Positions 11,504-23,181 are shown, counted from the first letter of the stretch. The stretch is 64,000 bases of DNA from Perkinsus marinus ATCC 50983 (GCF_000006405.1 NW_003209596.1:191755-255754), one strand, 5' to 3'. Program-made: numbers and translations. The notes: generated by a model not told the origin, from the sequence alone.

Positions 11504-11991
11504 TCACCACGAAACACGCGTGTAGATGAAGTCACCGGAACCTTCGAGACTCCCAGAAACCGTCTGAGAGTACAGCCACATGTCTGTGACATATCGGCCG
11601 CTTAGCACGCCCCGTATAGCGACTGACCTGTATTTCACGGTTGCCTACCTGTCCTCTGATGGCCGATGCCGGGAGGTGGGGCGCTCATGGAGAGCCACGA
11701 TCCACTCAGATACTGCGGTACGAATTCCGGAGCATCTGGATTCAGTCCTAGCCTGTCTTGCCCATCCCTACCTGGGGAAGTAACACCCCACATAGAGCCT
11801 GACGGATCCCTCCAACCCACCTGTTGACGTTGGGGCGCCGCGGACACTGACTTCAACTGAGCTATCTCCCGATGACAATCTGCGACGGCGAGGCTTGTGA
11901 TCAATACACTGATGATGCCCTCCTACGTAAAGTCTCCTCTAAACTCATCCAACATACCACACTCTACCGAGACGCCCTCTTTCCGCTCCAT
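11504..11991 (-). CDS. Small protein with a PAM2-like motif
   Basis: Two exons can be joined: MERKEGVSVECGMLDEF... (start 11991) and, after an intron ending TAGCTCAG, QLKSVSAAPQRQQVGW... The second contains LGLNPDAPEFVPQYL, very close to the PAM2 consensus (LNPxAxxFxP) that binds the MLLE domain of poly(A)-binding protein in ataxin-2, Paip, eRF3 and Tob proteins. No other domain is seen. Both ends are uncertain, and a last short exon may run to 11504. The motif is seen; PABP binding is inferred. Confidence 0.45.
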
Positions 11992-12146
11992 GGCCAGCTC
12001 TGCCAAGTACGCTGTGTACCTCAAACGAACACAGTTAGTCATTCAATTCAAAATGATCATCGTCATGTATATTATACATTTAGTATATGTTTATCGTCAT
12101 ATATACAGACTAGATATACATGTTACATAATACTTCATATTTATAT

Positions 12147-12249
12147 CGGAATTTCACCCGTAATACGAAAAAAACAGATTTCACGACCACTGCATATCGC
12201 GAATATCGCGTTTTACACTTAGTATTATGCCAAAACGGGTGAACCACCA
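12147..12249. mobile_element. Second MITE family copy (ends GGAGTTTCACCC)
   Basis: Begins CGGAATTTCACCCGTAATAC, holds the shared core ATTTCACGACCACTGCATA and CGCGAATATCGCG, and ends CGGGTGAACCACC. The core and ends match the elements at 40745 and 55768. Confidence 0.8.
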
Positions 12250-12370
12250 TTATTAATATAGTATCTAGTATTATTTCACGACCTCAGCACTGGGGAGAAC
12301 TCCGGATTCACTCCGAACGAAACTATTTTTTCAGTTATCCACGTACCACCAACCCACACTGGCCCTATTA

Positions 12371-13238
12371 TCACGTGAGATCTGCATCGCTGATGCTCCG
12401 TCGCCTCCGGAATCGTCTCCTGCCCGCCGCCGCTGCCACCATTGCTTCTCTAGAATCACTACTATCTACAGCTCCAGTCACCGAACCCTCCTCAGAGGCG
12501 CTCAACACCTGCACCCAACCTGCAAATAAATCCAAGCAGTTCCTCACTGACTCACCGAGGCTTCAATACTGCCTTCTCGAGAGGCCGCAGGGTGATCGTC
12601 ATCTAACAACTCGTTCGCCTCCCTAGAACACTCCACATGCAGGAACGTGCCTGAGACCCCATCTACTGGGCCTCATACTACCCCTTCCCTACCCTTCACA
12701 CTAAACCACATACCCTCATCTCCCCTACGAGGCAGAGCCGCTGGAATAGGCCTACCAGGAGCATACCAACCATAGGCGACCAACTGGAGACTCACCGCGA
12801 GCCGGGACCATCGCCCTCAGCTTGCGAAGAGCCATTTCCAACCCCTCCATCGGCCATGCCCCCCACTCTACACCGACAGTTCTCACCCGATAGCGTAGGC
12901 AACGTCAATCTGCATGAATGAGGAGCAAAACTCCTCAGCATATAAACCCACTTCACCGGAGTCGCTAGAGGAGCGTCTTCCTTCAGACTAGCCTTCGTCG
13001 TTCCTGACGATCCTGGGCTCATTTTCGCCCTAGAAGCCGATTCCAACACATTTCGCGGAGTAACTGTTAACGCATGAATCCGCGACAGCCACCACCACCA
13101 CTATCATGATGACCAACCCTCCGACCGCCGTCTGCTATCCTCCCATTCAGACGTCTTATCACATTCAGCACTACCCCTCAAGGACCTCGGATGGAGCCCA
13201 GGAAAGAGCAGCAGATGAGCCGGCTCCAGAGGCTCCAT
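12371..13238 (-). CDS. Unrecognised multi-exon gene
   Basis: Exon-like pieces on the minus strand: MEPLEPAHLLLFPGLHP (possible start 13238), NVLESASRAKMSPGSSG, LVAYGWYAPGRPIPAAL, DEGMWFSVKGREG and a last exon RRRFRRRRSISDADLT with stop TGA at 12373-12371. Introns with donors GTGAGTCTCC and GTGAGTCAG and acceptors TTTGCAG can be seen. The basic tail next to SISD looks like a phosphorylation or nuclear-targeting segment. No family is recognised. Confidence 0.4.
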
Positions 13239-13806
13239 ACCGCTATAACTACTGATGTACCTGCAGCGCTAACATCTCAACATTCACCTACTATACATCA
13301 TAATCTTACACAGCTACTACCACTAGCGCGGCCAATATCATCACCGCTAGTGATGGGGGAATCACTGACATCTGAACACCGCCGATTCACGAGAGACCCC
13401 AGCACAGTAGTACTGAGAGGAGGGCATATACCGCCGTAGACACGACTAGCCACCACGCGACTTGTCGATCGCCCACGATGTCCACCAACCTGTCGTCGAA
13501 TACCCTTCTACTGGGCATAACAACTAAGCAACCTCGCCATTGACTCCGACAGAAACAATAACACAACTCTACCCTTTGCTAGTTGAGATCGACCTTGAGT
13601 GACCCTACTGCGGGGTGGATGCTTACGACGGTGTGAATTACTCGCGAATCAGTCATGCAAAAGCGAAGGGTGGCAGTTCCTGTTGGTGAACTGAGCCCAG
13701 GCCATCGGTCATGATGTTGCCGTTTCCCAAGCCCCCATTCTCCTCCTCAACTTCACAGTAACTGGCCATTCGAAAACCACCATCAATTTAACAACCTTCG
13801 CCGAAT
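13239..13806. other. Spacer, no gene seen
   Basis: No convincing exon is visible. The region just left of 13807 is the old 3' end of the importin-alpha gene before a MITE insertion: codons for R-R-L-L-N then TGA can be read on the minus strand from 13799. Confidence 0.35.
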
Positions 13807-13991
13807 CAGTGAGGGAAAATATGCACATGGTCAACTACATGTGTTAGTGACAATGTGAAAATTTCGAGGAAATGTTGGGAAACTATTGTTAGTTTCTGAA
13901 CACTTCCACCCGAACGCGTATATAAACCCCTATACTACGTGAGTAAACTCATGAGATCAGCTAAGGAAAGCAAACATATATTCCAACGCTG
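13807..13991 (+). mobile_element. hAT-like MITE inserted in the importin-alpha 3' end
   Basis: 185 bp, from CAGTGAGGGAAAATATGCAC to CCAACGCTG, flanked by a perfect 8-bp duplication CGCCGAAT (13799-13806 and 13992-13999). It lies inside the importin-alpha reading frame and now provides that gene's stop codon. Confidence 0.95.
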
Positions 13992-16262
13992 CGCCGAATA
14001 GACCTATCGTACCCCTCCAAAATGCTAACAGCCCGTTCATAGACGTCTTTGCTGCTGTCCTGTTGAAGCTCCTCTATCTTATCAAGGCCGCCGCACTCTT
14101 CCAACAACCTATACATAACCACAGCCTCTTCGTCAGCTCACCTACAGGCCTCTCACTCCAGATAGCGGTTTACGCTCGCGCCCGTCTTCTCCTGTACCTC
14201 GGAGCCCACCTTGAGAATGCCCTCAATGGCTTCTAACGCGACTTGGACCATTCTGGAGTCCTTCACGTTCAGTACTGTACCTATACCATATATTCTGCTG
14301 TCTTCCACCAGTCCGCGATACTCTCACAGATAGCCGAGATAGCCTTGTAGTGATCAACAACATAGCGGACCTGTGCCGGCGTACCACCGGTGCAGAGGTT
14401 GCAGACCACCCAGACAGCCTCTCGACGTATCTCGTGCTCCTTCGCACCAAGTATCATCTCGAACACCTCGGCCAACAGGCCGCTATCAATAACCTGACTC
14501 GCGCAGTAGCCAGTATTAAAACATATATTTGCTTTCCTCAGCTGAGCTCTGGTATTCCTCCACTGATAATAGAAGCCTACTCATCAATATGTAAAAAAAC
14601 CAACAAGAATTTTTCCCAGATTTTCCAGATTGTCACCAAAACTTGACCACGTGTATATTTCACCACAGTGAGGCCCAAGACACCTACCTTCTGAATCTGT
14701 ATGTCCTTGTCGGCACATATGTTACTCAGGGTCCAGACCGCCTCTTTCCGTATCTTCACAACCCAACCACACTAGTCAACAGTGCTCCTCCTCCTCCTCT
14801 CACCATCTTCCTAGAGCTCCGTAACAGAGGCTTCAGAGCGAGCACGAGCCCAGCATCAACCTAGATAGACCTACCACGACGACTCCGCCCAATGCCTACC
14901 GCAGCCGCTGTCTGGTGAGCTTCCCCCGTTACTACATTGCCGATTGCACGTAGTGCTGGTGTATGGACCTGCACGTTGTGGAGTCGAATACGATACACCC
15001 TTACACGCCAACTACCGAAGGGTTATCATGGCCTAGTAATTGCACAATACGCGGTATCGCTCCGCTCATCAGAACTGCCTCTATCCTCTCACTAGGACCA
15101 TCACATAGGTACGACACCGCCCACAATGCATCCGTCAGGGCCTCTCTATCATCAAGACCGAGGACCTGCCACGACCAGGTCACCCACAGCACCGAGAGTC
15201 ATACCCACCATAGCCAAGGTGGCCAGAGCCGGTGAGATAACTTCAAGGGGAGGCGCCTAAATAACCATCACTCAGTACGTAGTAAACTGCTTCCCTTCCC
15301 ACCGGCTTTCCTCTACAGAAATTACTCAACGCCCACGTGCCCAGTCTAACTAGGCCGATACTCTGACCAGCACGGATAACGTCCAACAAGGGTTGGAGAA
15401 TTCCCAGTCTCAAACATTGGTCTCTGATACCTACCGCAGACATGGGAGGCTATCGAGTTGGCAGCGACCCCACCTGGTCCATCGCCAGCAATGTTCGCGA
15501 CCGCCCAAATAGACTGTTCTTGCAGTTCAGCATTCTTCGACGATAGGAGCTTCCGAAATGACTCCACAGCACCTGCAGTGCCACTACTGAGGCTGGCGTA
15601 TATGATCCCATACGAACCGAGCTCAACCACCGTCAGAGTCTGGTCGTGGTTGCCACTAGCAATGTTAGTGAGCGCCCATGCGGCCTCAAACTGCATCTTA
15701 GATGACATAGGGTTGTCCAGCAGTTCCTTAAAGCGTGGTAACACCTAGTAGAGCCGACTCAGCTCCGTCGACGGCCGCTGTAGACTTACTCCAGAATCGA
15801 TGACATTTTGAATAGGTGGCCGGTCCTCTCTGCTCAGCAGCTTTCTAAAGGACACCAGTGCCTCCATCACAGCCGCCTCGTCACTCCCACTGAGTGCCGC
15901 TTTCAACGCTGGGATATCTGAGCTCCATCACAAACAGCAAGAGTGCTTTCACTACCATCCTTACCTTCCTCCTTCAAGCCAACATGAGTCGCCGATTTAC
16001 TCGGCGTCTTGAAATCCGCCTGTGTTTTCTCCTCGGTTTCGGCGGCCCCTAGTCTACGACGTCGGACCAGCTGATCCTCTTTTTCTTTCTTGCGAATTTG
16101 CACAGTAGCATCCTGAGACACAACCATTACTCCCAGACAGCACCGCCCGCCACACAGCACCTCCCTGCGACGACGCATGTCGTTGGCATCGCCCGAGGCC
16201 TTTTTGAAATTTCTACGGCGAGCAGCTATCCTCGATTCGAATGAATCCGAAATACCAGTCAT
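13961..16262 (-). CDS. Importin-alpha (nuclear import adaptor)
   Basis: Multi-exon gene for karyopherin-alpha, which binds nuclear localisation signals with its ARM repeats and importin-beta with its N-terminal IBB domain. The ATG at 16262 begins MTGISDSFESRIAARRRNFK. The IBB basic stretches MRRRRE and DATVQIRKKEKEDQLVRRRR are joined across a short intron. ARM repeats follow: ALVSFRKLLSREDRPPIQ, MQFEAAWALTNIASGNHDQT, ELQEQSIWAVANIAGDGPG, LGTWALSNFCRGKP, ALTDALWAVSYLCDG, KIRKEAVWTLSNICADKD and IRREAVWVVCNLCTGG. The acidic-type C terminus is EECGGLDKIEELQQDSSK. Introns are 43-60 bp except one of about 190 bp that holds a MITE. The last residues and the TAG stop (13963-13961) are encoded by a second MITE. 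Confidence 0.95.
14511..14670 (-). mobile_element. hAT-like MITE in an importin-alpha intron
   Basis: Starts CAGTATTAAAACATATATTTGC and ends GTGTATATTTCACCACAGTG, in reverse orientation to the other importin copy. It nearly fills the intron between the ICADKDIQIQK exon and the VIDSGLLAEVF exon, leaving the donor GTAGGTGTC and acceptor GCGAGTCAG intact. The target duplication is no longer clear, so it is older than the copy at 13807. Confidence 0.85.
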
Positions 16263-16951
16263 GAGTAGTGGAACCACAGACTAACAGGCAACCCTTTACA
16301 ACAGTCAAAGTACATCACCGATAGCGACCAGGTAGATGACGCCAATACCCCGGCCCCTGCGATCCTAACACCTTGCAGAGGCTCCTAAGTGGAAGACTAC
16401 GATGAATCTCGATGAGAATGAAGGCAAGGCCTTCCCGCCTCGACCGGTGAATCAATCTATCCAGGTTAATCTCCCGCACGCTTGCCTGTTTCGCAGAAGC
16501 CACTCTTATCACACTACAAACTGTGCACGTAAGCTGCATCAGAACGCTCACTCCCAAGAGAGTCCACCGCTCAGAAAACTCCAAACTGCCCAAGCACCGA
16601 CTAGAAAAGTTGCAAGCCTAAAATTAGTTGATTCGAGTAGCCGGATGCCTTTCAAAGGCATCGCCCTCTTCTTTATCCGAATCATTCGAATAACCTACCC
16701 AGCATGTGCCACTTGCGACCCGTAACCCTGCGACTAACACATCAGCCCACTATTCATTCGAAGTCACCAGTCCTGCACAAATAGAGATGCACATGTCTCG
16801 ACGAAGGGAAGCAAGTATTCTCGAATGGTTGCCTAAACATTCCCACCATCTCCCATAGCTACTCTGCGAATAGCTGGTCATAATTGAAAAACTTCAGCGA
16901 GGAGCGGTATCCGAGCAGAAAAAATTATTTAGGAACCCAGAAGAAAGTCAA

Positions 16952-18513
16952 CTAGTTAACAATAGAACGAATAATCGCCCAGTCCTCAAGCGCTGCGAAG
17001 GCTGGCTTGACTCGACTATGATGGACAACGACTATATCAATCGGAAGGAAACCGCCGAACTTCGCCTCCAGACTCACTAGAGACTCTCGTATTGCATCCA
17101 CGATCCACCTGAATGCCCATCATCACTATAAGAGGCCTGCGACTACGACTTACCCTTCATCGTTGCCGAAGACACCGCCCCCGACCAGTGTGAGATAAAC
17201 CTTCTCCCGTTTACCCTGTTCGATAGCCAGCAACGCCGCAACCAGTAGAGTGCTCTCATAGCAGCCTCTCAGTACCTACTAAGCCCTACACAGTCACTGA
17301 GGCCCATCGGGGCCTACCAGTCTAGCAAATGGTTCCCATTGGGCAGCAGTAGTACCAGCTGCATACGCCACCGGTACCGCAGAAGCATACACCTGGCTTA
17401 CTCGTTGCTCACTGTACTCGACCGAGGACACCTATAAAGAGGTACGCTTGAGCTTACCACGCCCTCTATGTTACTTCAGTATTCCACTGCACACCAACAG
17501 CCAGTTTTCCTCTTAGGTCATCCAGCTTGTCCTCAGACAGCGACTGTAGCCTATCCGATAGCCGATCGAGTGAAGTCGACTCGCATGGTAGGGCGTAGCT
17601 GAGTAGTTATAATACCAACACATGAGCAACTTTCCCTCCCACCCGTTTTTAAGATGCCAGTAGCGTTCCATGTTGTTCCCTAGGGCCTCACCCAGATAGG
17701 CCAGGCAGTTGATTTGACGATCTGCGTGCTGCCCGGGCCTGCACATAAATGACAAAGTCCGATGATGATTCGAAATACTCACTCTAAAGATTCACCATCA
17801 CCATCGTCATTCAGAGTCCCATCGGGATTGACATTGACCTGAAGACCGCCCTGAGAAGAATGCAAGAAGAGCACTCACGAAGTAGTTCCTATACAGCGTT
17901 CCAGGGGCGCACTCCATGGCACAGGCCGGACCCTGCGTGGGGTCGTTGATATAGTTCGTGATACCATCCTAGACGGTAAGTATAAAACCATCATCAGCAA
18001 CACGTCTCGTCAAACCTCAGGTGTCAAGTTCATGCTGGGCATTTCTAAACAGTTGAACTGGCTCGCCACCTGGAACACAGCGCCCTTATTCAGCGGGTCT
18101 CTGTGGAGGTCCCTAACGTCCGCTACAATATTAGTAAGGCTAAAAGCGCCGTTACGGAGGTGTCCACCTGAGACCATCATCATACCTAGACGAGCCTAAA
18201 CAAGTCACATACTCCTGTTCATACTGTCCTCGACCAAAGCTGCATATTCGTTTCTCAATGACTCCAGAGTCGGCATCGTGAACCGTCCCACGTCGAACTC
18301 TCTGACACCCAGAAAATCACCAGTGATAACAACTGCCGTGTCCTCACCGGCCATCGATTTTAGACTCCAAAAGGATTGCGCCGTCCAGCAGTCGCCTTTC
18401 ACAGAAATGACTTCTTGTGAGGCTGTACCTGACATAGAATGTATAAAAGATAGCGGTATGCAACAGACTCACGCTGCCTCTTTGAAACCAAATAGATTCT
18501 CGAACCAGTTCAT
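16952..18513 (-). CDS. Conserved protein of unknown function
   Basis: Multi-exon gene, ATG 18513 to TAG 16954-16952. It starts MNWFENLFGFKEAA. After an intron come GDFLGVREFDVGRFTMPTL and HLRNGAFSLTNIVADVRDLH. These are followed by GAVFQVASQFNCLEMPS, then ITNYINDPTQGPACAMECA with GTLYRNYF, RQINCLAYLGEALGN, VYASAVPVAYAAGTTAAQW, EKVYLTLVGGGVFGNDEG and AFAALEDWAIIRSIVN. I recall the same blocks (MxWFExLxGF, FQVASQFNxLEM, GPACAxxxGxxYRNYF) in uncharacterised bacterial and protist proteins. The VYLTLVGGGVFGN strand-loop resembles a macro-domain nucleotide loop, but that is only an impression. The gene looks complete. Confidence 0.7.
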
Positions 18514-20218
18514 CTCGTCACCACCAACGTAATTTAAAGACGGTCTTGATTTCTTGCCGAACCTTACAAATCTTGCATTTCCTCAACGGTCGTTTCACCA
18601 CTTGCAGACCTGTTCTGGTGCGCTGCTGGAGTTGGCTGGCTAGAGTTGATAAACGTCTTCACCTATGGTTCGTATATTCTGCCTCGACAAGCGTGTATAC
18701 TTTATTTTCCGCCCAAAAATAAAGTGGTCTCAAAAACGCATTACACGTAAAACTATACCTTGGTGGTGAAACTCAAGGGGGGGTCTATGAAAATCCCTTT
18801 CGCTTCGACGTCGACAGAGACTTCCAGTTGCCATTGATGTTCTCATCTACACGTCTGGTGAACCTCCCGGTGTACCGGGGACCAGCGGCAGCGGCTGCCA
18901 GCTGGATCGGCAAGAAGATCTATCGACAGACCTTCTGGCAGAAGTTCCTCCTGTTCGCCACGATAAGCGAGTTCGTATGGATGGGGTAGGCGGGCGGAAT
19001 AAGACACCACAGTGCGGTGGGAAAATATGCACCTGTGTCGGTGACAATGTGGAAATTCCGGGGAAATTCTTGTTGGTTTCTCAACACCCTAGTTCGCATA
19101 TAAACTCCTTTAATTAGCGAGGAAACTCCCGAGCTCAGCTAAGAGAGCAAACTGTGACTTCCACCGATGCATTTGAACGTCGGGTGTAAAAGCGTTGATT
19201 TCTATTGACAGCTTTGCCACGTTCCTCCACGAGCGCAAGGATTGGATACACGACGAAAAGAGATCAAAATGGGAACGAGAAGTCTCGTAAGGCCTTTGCC
19301 ATCGCTACTATGACCAGTGCCACAGATACCAGGGAGAATTCAAGTGCTACCACGTGAATAAACAATATTACGACCAGTGCCGCGATGAGTACTGTATTAC
19401 AACACTCTACCCATGGCCAGCTCCCCCTCTAGGTTGTTCGATCAAGCAGTCCGGACGTGTGCCCAGCTAGCGGAGCAGATGCGTCGGTGCAGGTCTGAAC
19501 TAGAACCACTTAAAGAGCGATCAATGCGCTATTCTCAGAGTCGAGATAGCCGAGGGCCTTCCTGCGCTCACCCCTGCCATGATGCCTTTGCCCGAGAACT
19601 TCCGGTAGGGGCAATTCCCAGTACGTGCTGCCGACTCACATTGATTGTCAGGCCCAAGTTGCAGCCCGAAGAGTACCTCGGCCCGATAAAGCCACCTTTG
19701 GTGTGACTACCAGCACGATTTTCATGTTTCTGAATGTCTCAGCTTGGCGTTGTGATATGAACTCATACAAAACAACAGTCGGGGTTGTGAGAAACCAGGA
19801 TCAGTGATTGTTACATGGTAGCTGCATTAGTGTGGATTATTGCACCATGGTGACACCATCAGCGTCGTGTCGCCCCTTCTCTTGCGGTGCATTAGTCGGC
19901 GATGATGACATTGTTCGTAGTGTGCCTTCCCCCGTCCAATTCTGGACGTGCAAGCTCGGTAGCTTCGTGAACCCAACCCTCCCTCGTGTTTGACTCAGTG
20001 GCGATTCTCACTCGGCGTCCAGTTATCGGAGCTGTGTTCGAGGACAGCCCCGGTCTCCTCCATTCACAGCGGTTAACCCAGGCTTGTTGTGATTAACTTT
20101 CAGCTTGGAGACGTCACTGATCCCTGCAATGGCACAGCAACGTTCTATAACGTCATGGTCCGATCATACTGATAGATTCTCGCGCTCATAAACTGAAGCA
20201 GTGGCTCTCGTCAGCACG
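18514..20218. other. Sparse region with one MITE and no firm gene
   Basis: Plus-strand open pieces near 19310-19420 are Cys/Tyr-rich (YYDQCHRYQGEFKCYH), but no start, stop or splice pattern makes a gene. A MITE lies at 19010-19169. Nothing else is recognised. Confidence 0.3.
19010..19169 (+). mobile_element. hAT-like MITE, worn copy
   Basis: Starts CAGTGCGGTGGGAAAATATG and retains GGTGACAATGTGGAAATTCC and ATATAAACTCC. The 3' end is degraded and the target duplication is not visible. Confidence 0.8.
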
Positions 20219-20640
20219 CTAAGGGTACTCTGCGTACGAGTCAAATTCCTGGTTGTTGCTGCGGGTACCCACTCTGAAGGCAGCAGACGTATTTGCCGAC
20301 GCCGCTCTAGCCCCGGCGGCGCCTTTCGTTGCAATCCTGGCTCGAGGCTGCTTGAGGTGGCTCGCACTGTTAGCTATCGACGAAATAGATATTTCTGAAC
20401 GGGCCAGCAGGAAACTTCCAGGAAGGCCTGCGTCTCTCGCAATTAACAGGGGTTCCTCTGCTCCCTCTTCCATATCAGCGCCGCAACTAGCAAGCACTGC
20501 CCACCTCCTGAGTAGTTCGCCCTCGCAGTCCCGTTGGGCCTTGCAAGCCGACTCCAGTCTGCACCGCCAGTTTGGCCAGGCGTTTGCCACCATCTTCGCC
20601 TTCACTTGTGCCCACTCAGCCGCAAGCTGGGCCTAGAGCC
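20219..20640 (-). CDS. Possible exon of an unrecognised Ala-rich protein
   Basis: One long open stretch with coding-like, helix-rich composition (AQLAAEWAQVKAKMVANA, CKAQRDCEGELLRRW, ISSIANSASHLKQPRARI). It ends at a possible donor GTGGGTACCC. No start or partner exon was found and no family is recognised. The antisense frame is also open. Confidence 0.25.
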
Positions 20641-21702
20641 GTGTCCGCTTCTGCAGAACAGTTGCAGATACCCCCACACTGTTCGGTTCTACCTTCCCTT
20701 CTCTCCGTGGCCACCCCGTATTGAAAGCATTACTTCTCCCTGCTCACACCCATTCGAAGCCCTTGATAACTCGACATGGACGAATCCGAGAATACGAGTT
20801 GAGTCTATTATGGGGGAGTGAGCCTAGCGATCGCTGGAAGGCTCACTTCAGTGCATGCTATAAATCCATAGGAATACAGCAACGTCTATCAGGTCCCCGG
20901 GAGGGGAAATAACATACGCGAAGCCGTTCCGATAACGCTAAGGCACACCGAAATCTGTCCGTTCACAAGTAGTTGTCGTCATGTGGTGCACCCAATTTTT
21001 CGTCCTATGTTAGGGATATGCTATGCTAGCTATCACGGTCATTCAAATCTATTCTGAGCTCTTCAACGTTGAACATATATAATATTCCCATTCTGATTCC
21101 TGCTGATCGTCCGCACTACAAGTCCGCACTTTCCTTGACCAGTTTCAAGTCTTCCCAAATCGATTCCACAGCGAACCTCACTCCTTCTAAGATGAACCAA
21201 TTGTCTGCTCAGTATAGCAACGAACAAAGAGCTATGTGACCGAGATCCGTCTACGCAACTGCCTGGCGAGAAGTGGCTCGCCGCCTTTTCCGCCAAATTG
21301 AATGTGAGAGCTCTATGCAACTCTAGTCAACTGTACATTACTTACGACGGGAGTGCACTAGGTCTCATCTGACAGATAGAAGTACTCCAGATGCTTCGAA
21401 CGCATAACACCGCCCTGACAAAACTGCAAACCGGATAAATCGGGAACCAATGATTTACATACTCTTTTACACAACTGCAAAGTATACTCACCGAATAATA
21501 GAAAGAGAGTTTAAACATTGAACCCGGTCAGAAAGACGTAGTTCCAAATCAAAGAAGTGTACAAAGCACTGATAACACTGGATTGGATACTCTATGCGAC
21601 AGCTAATCCGATAACTTATGTAACGAAATAGAAGGCACCGACACCGGCAGAGTCATCGTTCAACATGGGATACCTTAGGTGTCCGAGAACAGCTCGCACT
21701 GA
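20641..21702. other. No gene seen
   Basis: Open frames are short and overlap on both strands. It is probably the 3' flank of the membrane protein gene to the right. Confidence 0.3.
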
Positions 21703-22356
21703 TCAAGTAGGAACGATGAAATTCGGCTTTTGCAGTACATCATATTCTAGAGCGTTGAAGCGCCATCCCATCGCGAAGACATCCAGCTGTAGAGCAAAAT
21801 GATTCGTCTTAGGAAGCCAACTGTCGTCACCCGTGAACGATACTAGAGTAACCGGCAAAACCAAGACACTTTCATCAAATGCTTTTACAACAGTTCCGTC
21901 AATCTCATAATTTCCAACATTGATATCCTCCAGTTGATGAATGTAGTTATACGGCGTCCCTATGAACCAGCTGTGGATCGTTAGGTCACACCATAATTTA
22001 TTCCGCACCCTCAGTTCAGCTGTACCTCGAGCGCAATACCTCGCTTCGCCGACAAGTGTGACCATACCGCACCAAACCTCTTGCATGGAGATTTTCTCGA
22101 CAGATATTGCTAGAAGTAACGAAGGCCGATAAGTGATCATCAGCAGGGTCAAAATGTACGAAAGAATAAATAACAATATCACGCCACATAGCACCGCCAC
22201 TGTTAGCCTACTGCGACGGTAGTCCTCCTCGAGCGCGACTTTAAGCGCCCGAACGAATCTGTGGAATACTGACGGCTTCTTTTCCGCCGGTCTCGACCAT
22301 CGCAGGAAGCCCGACGACGTATCCGATGAGCCATATTCAGATATAAGACTTCTCAT
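21703..22356 (-). CDS. Single-pass membrane protein, family unknown
   Basis: Intronless 217-residue ORF with ATG at 22356. Residues 1-50 are cytosolic in character (Ser-rich, then basic KVALEEDYRRSRL). A strong membrane span follows at about residues 52-75 (VAVLCGVILLFILSYILTLL). The rest (about 80-217) is a beta-rich domain with WxxTxH-like aromatic and hydrophobic alternation and two cysteines near CGMVTLVGEARYC. The layout of a basic N tail, one span and a beta-sandwich is like LEA-2/NDR1-type proteins of other eukaryotes, but I see no diagnostic motif. It ends FIVPT. Confidence 0.6.
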   Translation of the reverse strand: MRSLISEYGSSDTSSGFLRWSRPAEKKPSVFHRFVRALKVALEEDYRRSRLTVAVLCGVILLFILSYILTLLMITYRPSLLLAISVEKISMQEVWCGMVTLVGEARYCARGTAELRVRNKLWCDLTIHSWFIGTPYNYIHQLEDINVGNYEIDGTVVKAFDESVLVLPVTLVSFTGDDSWLPKTNHFALQLDVFAMGWRFNALEYDVLQKPNFIVPT

Positions 22357-22588
22357 ACCTCAAAGGCAAATGGTTTAAAGAAGCCTGAACAACACAGTAA
22401 CCGTTCCTTCACCTTCCGGTGTCACCGCGCCACGCGTCACAGAGAATGTTCCGGTGTCACGGCGAGGTCAGCAGTAGCCCGTGCTCCCCGCAGTGAGTCG
22501 GAATTGAATTCAAGCGATTCTGCGGAGGAAGTAGTTCGTGCTAGAGGCTTTAGCTCTAGCCTAAAATGAAAGCGTATTCATCTCGAGG

Positions 22589-22627
22589 TTCGAATCTGAA
22601 CTCGCATAATGCAAGTTCAGATTCGAA
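22589..22627. repeat. Perfect 14-bp inverted repeat (hairpin)
   Basis: Arms TTCGAATCTGAACT (22589-22602) and AGTTCAGATTCGAA (22614-22627) enclose an 11-nt loop. More TTCGAA motifs follow to about 22675. It lies about 230 bp upstream of the membrane protein's ATG. Confidence 0.9.
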
Positions 22628-23156
22628 TTTCGAAATGAAAATTCAACTTTCGAGACTCCATAATAGAATTTCGAATTCACCAAACACTATACCAATTTCA
22701 TCCAACGAAATCGTGGAGTATACAAGCCGGGAGAATGAAGTTAGGGGTATAGATAAGTAGGAGAAGGGTATAGATACGTAGGAGACGCTGTTGCTGTACG
22801 CGGACTAATGGTGCCAACTTGTTCCCTTGTGATTCTTCAGCATTTTACATTAGGTGTAGCACGCATGTACAAGATAGATTGGTTTACAAACCTCTCTAGA
22901 TCCCATTGTTATCCTCATTACCATACGTACAATCATCAAGTGTTGGGTTGACTATGAGAGCGACCAGAAGCAACATCTCGCTCGAGGAGCGTCCCATTAT
23001 AACTTGCTAAGACCATCAACGTGGACTCATTCGGTCCACCATTTCCTTCTTCTCCGCATCCACTCCGTCTACGTTGGCTGCAAAGCTGTGATAAATGGTT
23101 TTGTTATGAACGTTATTATTCCATCTTCTGGGCATTATGAAAAACGAGACACTGGC

Positions 23157-23181
23157 GCTTCGTGGGAGATACCCACGAAGC
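23157..23181. repeat. 10-bp inverted repeat with 5-nt loop
   Basis: GCTTCGTGGG (23157-23166) and CCCACGAAGC (23172-23181) around AGATA. It spans the possible splice donor of the exon described for this region. Confidence 0.8.

Noticed and set aside
22520-22610. Possible tRNA gene around GGTTCGAATCT
   Set aside because: The T-arm stem does not pair and no acceptor or anticodon stem can be drawn. The TTCGAA word belongs to the hairpin.
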